This document shows positions 55,931 through 64,000 of a DNA stretch of 64,000 bases, piece after piece. How positions within the stretch are numbered: the stretch's first letter is position 1; every line of letters starts with the position of its first letter. The notes beneath the pieces are model-generated. The model did no database searches. It had not been told where the DNA came from and saw only the letters and a list, made by a program, of their open reading frames with translations. The stretch comes from Aralia elata (Eukaryota; Streptophyta; Magnoliopsida; Apiales; Araliaceae): contig JAVJAP010000125.1 of NCBI GenBank assembly GCA_034770075.1, positions 248,001 through 312,000 on the forward strand, given 5' to 3'. The translations under genes were made by a program, and so were the position numbers.

Positions 55931-57018
55931 CATAATGTAATTTATTACGATTATGTCATTTACTTGTTAAATAAATATTTTTCTTTTGCGGTATGACCCT
56001 TTAGGTTCTCCATATTAAACCGGTTGTGAATAAATCAATTAGAACAATTTTAATCTTATTTAAATAAATAAATTAAACTATTTAATTTATTTAAATAAAT
56101 AATATTTATTCTACAATAAGGGTGGTAAGTCCTCTTAGCGATCAACAACTTTCCAGATAATATAGATTTCAACATTAATCACAAAAGAACGTTTTAGTGA
56201 ATAGTTACCGTACAATTCAATCCTTCTACCATACAATGTCCCAATTAAATATAATATATGAATTTACTGTAAAGTCTTATTTTATTTAATTATATGCATT
56301 TTGATTCTTAAATGAACAACTCTAAATAATGCAAATTAGAAACTCCTTTCTAATTTCATTCTGCCTTGGCCAATGACTATTTAGTTGTCATTTTATCGAA
56401 TCGCATAGGACATTCTCATCTTTTACTCGATGTGGTAGATTCTTTGTTGATCATTCACCTATCTCCATATACAACTTATTATACCCAAGAATACCCTTTG
56501 ATATTTACCTAAAGGTCTTAAGGGACATGTCAAAGTATAACTTATCATACACGAGATACTATGATGATCTCAAGTCCAAGGATCACTTGTACTACTATCA
56601 CTAGAGGAATTCCTATTGACATGCAAGTAAAACTCCATTAGGTATTCCTTTAGCGAGTCACGTTCAGTGGACTTATTCTCCAATAAGCACCTATATACTT
56701 GCTTTAGTGTCTCCACACAAATGATTATGAGATCAATCATCCTCTTTCTAAGAGCAAGCAAAGTATGTACTAATCTATCTGGATGCACTAATCCCTTTTT
56801 AGTAATCCAACGATTAGGAACGATTTTAGTTTTAAGTTTCCTAAGAATTTAGATCTCATTAGCATGATGATCATCATGATTCTAAAAGCATTACTTAAAA
56901 CTATGGGTTTATCACATATTAAATAACAGCATCATGTAGATAAAGTAAAATGCCTTTAATACTTTTATTAATAAATGAATAAGATTACAAAGTATATGTT
57001 ACATCATATCAAATATGA
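55931..57018 (-). mobile_element. LTR-like fragment of a second copia family
   Basis: Carries phrases parallel to the array LTR (GGTATGACCCTTTAGGTTCTC against GTGTGACCCTATAGGTTATT) but is a different sequence. Adjoins copia pol on the same strand. No complete LTR ends found. Confidence 0.55.
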
Positions 57019-57668
57019 TTGACTTGTGTGCATACTACCAGTCGGGCCTTATAGGTCTCTACCTTGCCGTCGGCTCCAGTCTTTCTCTTAAAAACCCATT
57101 TGCACCTAATAGGCTTAGTGCCCTCAGGTGGTGAAACTAAAGTCTATACTTGATTTTCATACATGGAATCCATTTCATGACTTCTAGCCATTTCTCTGAG
57201 TCTTTACTACTCATAGCCTCTTCGTAAGTCAATGGATCATCATCATCTATGATGCGTACCTCGTCATCATCCTCTATAATGAATTCATACCTATCAGGTA
57301 TCTTCGGTACTCTTTCAGATTTACGAATAGGTACAGTAGGTTCTTCCACTTGGTCAGGTACTTGAATTTGATCCGTAGTATTTTGTGATTCTTGAACTTC
57401 TTCAAGATATATTTTACTCTTACTGACCCCTTTAAGGATAAACTCATTTTCCAAGAAGGCAGCATGTTTCGCAACAAACACCTTGTGATCAGTAGGATGA
57501 TAGAAATAATACCCTACAGTTTCTTTAGGGTATCCCACAAATCTACACTTGTCGGATCTAGTCTTTAGCTTATCATGCTCAAACCTTTTGACATAAGCTG
57601 GACAACCCCAAGTCTTAACATACTTAAGATTTGGTTTTCTCTCTGTCCATAACTCATATAGATATGCT
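57019..57668 (-). pseudogene. Copia pol fragment, second family (integrase C-terminus to RT start)
   Basis: Minus strand: GCPAYVKRFEHDKL-like sequence (57540-57640), then VGYPKETVGYYFYHPTDHKV (57538 down), VPIRKSERVPKIPDRYEFII, LTYEEAMSSKDSEKWLEVMK, and a remnant of KPIGCKWVFK. Similar in layout to array units but clearly diverged. Both ends are cut; catalytic RT and RNase H are missing. Confidence 0.85.
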
Positions 57669-58260
57669 ATATAATTATTTGGAAATTGATTATATAAACT
57701 ATTAATGATTTTTCGTTGGCAATTCTAGATAATCAATTTAATAAAAGAAAAAAATGATATTAATTAAATGATTAATCGGGGGAAGTTGATTCCTTAATCT
57801 CTCAATTTTGTGTAAGTCTTCGTTAATCATTTAGTTTATTTAGTTAATTAATTTTATAAGAAATTGCAATTGTTTAGATAGAATTGAGTTGGTGCATGAT
57901 TAATACTCGGATTAATGTTCTTATTAATTACTCCTCGTGGAATCGACAACTCTACTTACATTGTACAATTATATTCCCATAATGGGCTCAATCATAAAGC
58001 TAGCAACATCAATACTTGGACCATAATTTCTAACACTTTTAAATATGTCACATTGGGCATAATTCAAGTGCTCACATTAGCCTATCATATATATCAATCT
58101 CTTCTCAATTAATTTACTTTAAGTAATTAGTTAATTTATTTTAGCCATTATGCCACACAAGGCATATTACTTAAGCTTATAATTCAAGCTTATCACCATC
58201 ACTACTACACTTCTCAATTATCACATGCTTAATTCAATTTAAATTGTATTATTGAAGCTC

Positions 58261-58308
<48 letters not shown>

Positions 58309-59102
58309 AATAATTTTTAAACATACTCATTTTTATTACTAATTTTATTTACAAAATTCTTGGGTATTACATATGCAGAGAGATATATGTAGATTTTTAT
58401 TTTTTATTTAAAAAATAAGGGATTATAAATGATTTTGAGAACTATAGATCTGAATGAAAAAAAAATAAAACTGAACCAAACGAATGATTTTTATAACAGA
58501 GGTAGGAGGTGGTAAAAAAACTAATTTAAAACTATGATTAAGGTTGATGTAGTTAAAATTTTTAGTTTCAAAAGAAGTTATGAAGATGAACGGATGAACC
58601 CTTTTTTTTATATAATTCAAAAGAAGTCCTAATTTTGAAGGAGTAAAAAAAATGAGGGATGCGTATTCTGATATTGAATATAGTAGGCTAAAAAATGAGA
58701 AATTTTAAAAAAATTGTTAGAAGGAGTTTCATTTGATGAAGCTAGCCATAATTGATTCTAAGGAAAGTCCAATAATAGCTTCGTCAATAGCAGAGAACAT
58801 GACCAAGAACAAAATAGAACAAACAATTATTATGAAAACAATTGGATGAGAAATTTTGAGGAAAATTTTAAAGAAAATAATAGGTAAATATATGATTTAG
58901 AAGTTGAAGAATCGTTTAATCGGATTATTTTTCTTAAAATTGAACTCAAAATCAAGAATTTTTTTGCTAAGAAAGAGTTTAAGTTTGAGAGAGTTTTTGG
59001 GGAGAGAGAGGAGAACATATCGGCTAAAGAGAGAGGGAGAGGAAAGAGAATTTGAAAAAAATATATATTATGTGTTTTTATTTGAGATTACCTGATTAAT
59101 CC
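57669..59102. other. Spacer with (AT)n microsatellite
   Basis: AT-rich, no gene recognised. A perfect AT dinucleotide run of about 19 units lies at 58264-58301. Confidence 0.6.
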
Positions 59103-62017
59103 TGTGACACCCCCAAATCCAGGTACTTAATTCCCACAGATTTGGTGTTCACTATCTCATTCATTCACATCTAACTACCCATAATCAATAACAATTAAAT
59201 AAATTTAAAGAAACATCTTCCCAAAATGGGTTACATCACCAAACTATTAAACATTCAAATCCCAGGTTATCTTAGCCTTAATACATCAAATGCGGAATAA
59301 AACATAATCTAAACAAGTCTTTGATACAAATAAATATCAAGTGGATAATAAATCTCTTGCTACTTTGGCATCTTGCCCTTGCCTTTACTCGTGGACGGCT
59401 CGTCCTGCTTTTCTGGCTTAGCTGCAATGTTTAGTGCAAGAGTGAGCAAACAATTGCTCACAAGTACGATAACAATAATATTTAAATGAAATGGATTTCA
59501 ACTGAGGAATAATAATTTTCTGAATCTCAGTCAATAAATGATCAAAGTCTAAAAACTCGTTAGAATGCTCGATTCAAGGAAAAATATATTTCAAGATTTA
59601 GAAATAATATCTGAGGGTCACAAGACCTCGAACTATGTCCTAGGTTAACAAGTATTTCTACTGTAACCTTTAACAGTCATATAGACTATGGACCAACATC
59701 TCGTACTCAGGGGATCAACCCTTTGTACAATGTATTGTGCACAAACATTTTAACGCTGTCGCGTAAGTAATCCCCTATATTAGGGTTGTTCATCTCAGTT
59801 TATCGTCTGAATCCGTACCAAAAGGAACTTGGCTTGGAACAAGTATAAAAAATATTCTAAGTCTTTGAAATCGCTCATCAACTAAGGACTAGCTGAATCA
59901 ATAAGGGTTTGCTAGTCTAATTCATCAATAGAGTTTGTTCAATAGAAACTATACTCGAAGTTTGATTAACAAACAATGATTGGAATAAAGCTTAAGTATG
60001 TATCATGATAGTAACCTTGCTTGAATATCAATAAGCTAAGGTCCATAAGCTCGCTTAATATAATTAAATTTGCATTGAATGAATTAACAAGTTAAAAGGA
60101 AAGAACAACTTGCTCAACGTAAAAGTAATAAGTTGAGATAAGGAACTTGCATTACAAATTAAATATCTCACGATCCTTAAACAACCTATACATTTAATTA
60201 TAAAAATGGTAACATAATTAGTCACATAATTATAATCACTTTTAGGTTTGCTCTTATCCTTTTATTATAACATCTCATTTAGCATACCATAGTCAACAAG
60301 TACTAGTTTAGCAACCATATTGGTAATACATTAGTCACATTAATATAAGTTTAATTATGCATCATAACTTCCAAGAAAAGAAAACAAAATAATAATAATA
60401 ATTTTTTTTAACAGCAGTGATTCTCGCCGGGGCGAGAAAAAACTTAACAAAATCGTCGCCGGGGCGAAGAATCTAGTGTAATTATGCTGCCGGGGCGACA
60501 GAGCCACCGGGGCGATAATCCTAGCTCATTTCTACCGCCGGGGCGGTAGACGCGACTGACACCTTCTACAGGTCGCGAACCAGTGAAAACTTAGGCCAAA
60601 TTTGGCCAAAATTTTCCGAATTCTACCATCCAATATACAAATTAAACATACCCAGACATCAAATATGATATAAAATAATTACCCAACATGTTTCTAATCA
60701 ATCTAAGCATTATAAAACACATAATCAACCAATTTAGAACCAAAAATTCACTGTTAAAACCAAATATTCAAGTTTTAACCATTTTCATGAAATCAAGCGC
60801 TGTAAATTCATTTTTCAACCAATTAAAACCATTCTTCTTGCATTATTCTTATTTTTCATCAAATAATCATAAACAATTATTAAATCACAGATTAATAACC
60901 AAATTAAATCATCAATTTTCATACAAATATGCCATTCATGAAATAAAGCTCTGTAAAACTAAGAACTCAATTCTAAAGCATGTCTTCATGAATTAATACC
61001 TCTAAATTAATTATTAATCATCATATAATCATCTAATACATGATTACTATCAAATACACCAAGTAATTCATGTTTTAAGCAAGTAAACTTTATACAGAGA
61101 ACTAAAATAATGAAATACAGGAAAGAACTTTAAAAAAAAATTATACCTTCAATTGTTGTAAGAATTGGTGAATTCTTAGTTTAGCACTTCCCTTCCTTCT
61201 CTTTCTCAATTCACAAATTTTTCTCTCTAATTCTCTCTTCTTCTCTGTATATTCTTTCTTCTCTAAACTCTGTTCTTTCTCTTCTTTCTTTTCTTTTTAC
61301 AACAGACGTAGTATAAAAATAAAATATAAAACTGATGAATAAAAATAAAAACTGATGATTTAGTGTAATAATAACGTATAATCTAAATTTAATCCATCAA
61401 TTATAAAATTCAAAAAGCCATAAGGCTTGTTTGGCAAACTGATTTAGAAATAATCCATTATTTTAACTAAAGGTCTTAAGGCCTTGTTTGGTAAAACACA
61501 AATAAAATAACCCATTATTTCCAAACAAAGATCATAGTGCCTTGTTTGGTAAAACTGAATTAAACACTTTCTCATTTATTTTAATAAATCATTATAACAT
61601 ATAGTTTAAAATGTCACACTTCTAATTTAATTGAACTTATTATTAAATAAATTCAATTAAACCTTACTAACTAAATTAATAATTTCATTTAACAAATAAC
61701 AATAACACCAAATGAATTCTCTTATTCAAATAAATCATTTATTCAAATAAACCTTTTCATCATCTAATTTAATTGTTAAATTAAATTAGAATAACATAAC
61801 AAATCACATTCAAATAACATTTAACATTATTAAACTTAACATATACCCATTCCATAAAAACTTAATAAATTATTTATTTAGCTCAATAAATTAATAAAAA
61901 TATTTATATAACTCAACAAATATTTTTATTCAATTACAAAATTGCATTCGTTACATCTTTTCCTCCTTAAAAGGATTCTGTCCCCAGAATCACAACGCAA
62001 TTAAATCGTCCGTTACA
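59103..62017 (-). repeat. Long 3' LTR of a Del/Tekay-type gypsy element
   Basis: Plus-strand start TGTGACACCCCCAAATCC (minus strand ends GGGGGTGTCACA, common for this clade) and end CCGTTACA next to a purine tract AAGGAGGGGAAAA (minus strand, 62018-62030). A second similar junction at 61955 (CGTTACA then TCTTTTCCTCC) shows a 62-bp duplication, so the LTR may instead end at 61955. About 2.9 kb. Its 5' partner is outside the window. Contains five CCGGGGCG hairpins at 60424-60550. Confidence 0.72.
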
Positions 62018-62065
62018 TTTTCCCCTCCTTACAAAGATTCTGTCTCCAGAATCGCAATATAAAGA

Positions 62066-64000
62066 TTAAACAAATAATTGAAGAAAATTTTGCATCATTA
62101 TCTCTTCGAGTTCCCACGTTGCTTCTTCAGCACTGTGGTTCCTCCAGATTACCTTAACAGAAGGTATCACTTTATTTCTAAGAACTTGCTCTTTCTTGTC
62201 CACTATCTGAACATGTATCTCTTCATAAGACAAATCTTGCTCAAACTGTATCGGTTCATACTCTATGACATGTTTATAATCAGACTTATACGGTCGTAGC
62301 ACCGATATGTGGAAGACATTGTGAATGTGGCCTAACTCAGGAGGTAGAGCTACCTCATAAGCTACCTCACCCACCCTTTTTAGTACTTCGAAGGGTCCAA
62401 TAAATCGCGGACTGAGTTTACCCTTTTTACCAAATCTGATCTTTCCCTTCCAGGGAGATACTTTGAGGAACACAAAGCTCCCGACTTCAAATTCGCGATT
62501 TTGTCGGTGTTGATCAGCATACTTCTTCTGTCTGTCTTGAGCGGCTATCAGTCTGGCTCTTATTACCTTGACAACTTCAGCAGTTTGTTGTACCAGCTCA
62601 GGTCCCAATAGTCGTCATTCACCAACCTCATCCCAGCACAATGGAGTTCTGCATTTCCTTCCATGCAATGCTTCGTAGGGTGGCATGTCGATACTCGCGT
62701 GATGACTATTGTTATAGGCAAACTCGACCAGAGGTAAATGATCATCCCAGTTGCCTTTAAAATCCATAACGCATGCTCGAAGCATATCCTCCAACATTTG
62801 AATTGTTCTTTCGCTCTGGCCATCGGTTTGAGGATGATAGGCTGTACTCATTCTTAACTGCGTTCCCAAACAAGCTTGTAGACTCCTCCAAAATTTTGAG
62901 GTGAAACGTGGATCTCTATCTGACACTATTGACACTGGAACACCGTGCCTTGAGATAATCTCCTTTACGTATAATTTCGCCAGCTGATCCAAAGTGAATC
63001 TGATTTTGATCGGCAAGAAATGCGCTGATTTTGTCAATCTGTCAACTATGACCCATATTGCGTCATAACCCTTCTGAGTAGTTGGAAGCCCTACCACAAA
63101 GTCCATTGTGATATGCTCCCACTTCCATTCTGGTATCTCCAAGGGCTGTAACAAACCACTTGGTCGTTGATGTTCCGCTTTGACTTTCTGACAAGTTAAA
63201 CACTTCGCAACACATTCAGCAACCTCTCTCTTCATGTTTGGCCACCAAAAATGTTGACGAAGATCCTGGTACATCTTTGTGCTTCCCGGGTGAACCGAAA
63301 ATCGTGAATTGTGAGCTTCGTTCAAAATCTCCTCTCTGATTGCCAATACTGACGGTACCCAGATTCTGGCTTCAAATCTCAGCAACCCTTCGGTATCGAT
63401 TTTATATTTAAGCTCTTCACCTTCAAGCACTCTTTTGCGTATATTAATACACTCCTCATCCTTGAGTTGCACTTCCTTGACTCTGTCCACCAAAGTTGGT
63501 TGAGTTTCCATTTGGAACAATTTTTCATTAGACTCTGGCATACACTTCACCTCTAGTTCCAATTTAGCCATGTCTTCAATGAGCTTCTCCTGAGCAGATA
63601 ACAAGAATAGTTTCTCCCGACCTTTTCTACTCAAAGCGTCAGCAACTACATTAGCCTTTCCCGGATGGTATAGAATTTCACAATCATAATCTTTGATCAA
63701 TTCTATCCATCTTCTCTGCTGCATATTCAAATCTTTCTGCGTGAAAATATACTTCAGACTTTTATGGTCTGTATATATTTCACACTTCTCCCCATAGAGA
63801 TAATGCCTCCAGATTTTTAGAGCAAACACTACAGCTGCTTACTCCAAATCATGGGTCGGATATCCTCTTTCATAGTCTTTTAGTTGGCGCGATGCATATG
63901 CAATAACCTTACCATTCTGCATCAACACACAACCAAGTCCTTTATGCGATGCGTCACTATACACCACAAAATTTCCTGTATCATCTGGTAAAGACAACAC
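62066..64000 (-). pseudogene. Ty3/gypsy chromovirus pol (RNase H, integrase, chromodomain), right-truncated by window
   Basis: From 64000 down the minus strand reads RNase H (VVYSDASHKGLGCVLMQ, TDHKSLKYIFTQKDLNMQQR), integrase zinc finger (H-x3-H...CLTCQK) and catalytic core (TMDFVVGLP, VSDRDPRF, GQSERTIQML), then the integrase C-terminus (PRFIGPFEVLKRVGEVAYEV) and a chromodomain (VKVIWRNHSAEEATWELEEI). This places it in the Del/Tekay-like chromoviruses. Two in-frame stops break it: TAA at 63839-63841 (HDLE*AAVVF) and TGA at 62615-62617 (EVGE*RLLGPE). RT, protease and gag are beyond the right edge. Confidence 0.9.

Noticed and set aside
58264..58301. (AT)n run as a promoter or origin
   Set aside because: A plain dinucleotide microsatellite with no neighbouring gene.

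Overview
This is nuclear DNA from a flowering plant, probably a eudicot. The evidence is a plant-type GCN1 gene split into many short exons with GT-AG introns, an AT-rich background, and a dense load of plant transposon families (copia, Ty3/gypsy of Tat and Del/Tekay type, L1-type LINEs, Stowaway, hAT and Mutator-like MITEs). The species cannot be told from the sequence. No tRNA, rRNA, CRISPR array or bacterial-type operon was seen.

Positions 1-30,780 hold the 5' (N-terminal) half of one gene on the minus strand, GCN1/ILITHYIA, the HEAT-repeat scaffold that activates the eIF2-alpha kinase GCN2. I placed 26 coding exons by conserved protein sequence, splice sites and matching reading-frame phase (about 1,289 codons). 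The rest of the gene lies beyond the left edge. The copy is odd in four ways: exon E17 has one extra base, exon E24 lacks one base, the E17 donor is GC rather than GT, and no recognisable GCN1 first exon precedes E2. It is either a young pseudogene or a gene with homopolymer errors in the assembly.

Its introns are full of insertions, several with intact target-site duplications (TSDs): a 275-bp TRIM/SMART mini-LTR retrotransposon inside a Stowaway MITE (1,260-1,788); a Mutator-like MITE (1,815-3,372); a LINE fragment (3,648-5,640); three members of one hAT-type MITE family with CCTAGGCG-rich ends (7,791-8,422; 21,007-22,690; 27,501-27,854), the second carrying a nested Mutator-like MITE (21,174-22,484); a second LINE fragment (13,230-14,420); and a gag-protease-only LTR element, TR-GAG type (16,864-20,039).

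Positions 31,437-32,680 hold a decayed Tat-clade gypsy pol fragment. Positions 33,825-55,930 hold the most striking structure: three head-to-tail units of one copia retrotransposon that share long terminal repeats (LTR-internal-LTR-internal-LTR-internal-partial LTR), with a period of about 7.1 kb. The middle unit has an almost intact gag-pol frame; the outer two carry several stops and frameshifts. The last LTR is cut off and fused to a fragment of another copia family (55,931-57,668).

From 59,103 to the right edge lies the 3' part of a Del/Tekay-type chromovirus (long 3' LTR, chromodomain, integrase, RNase H), with two in-frame stops. Apart from GCN1, nothing in the window looks like an ordinary host gene.
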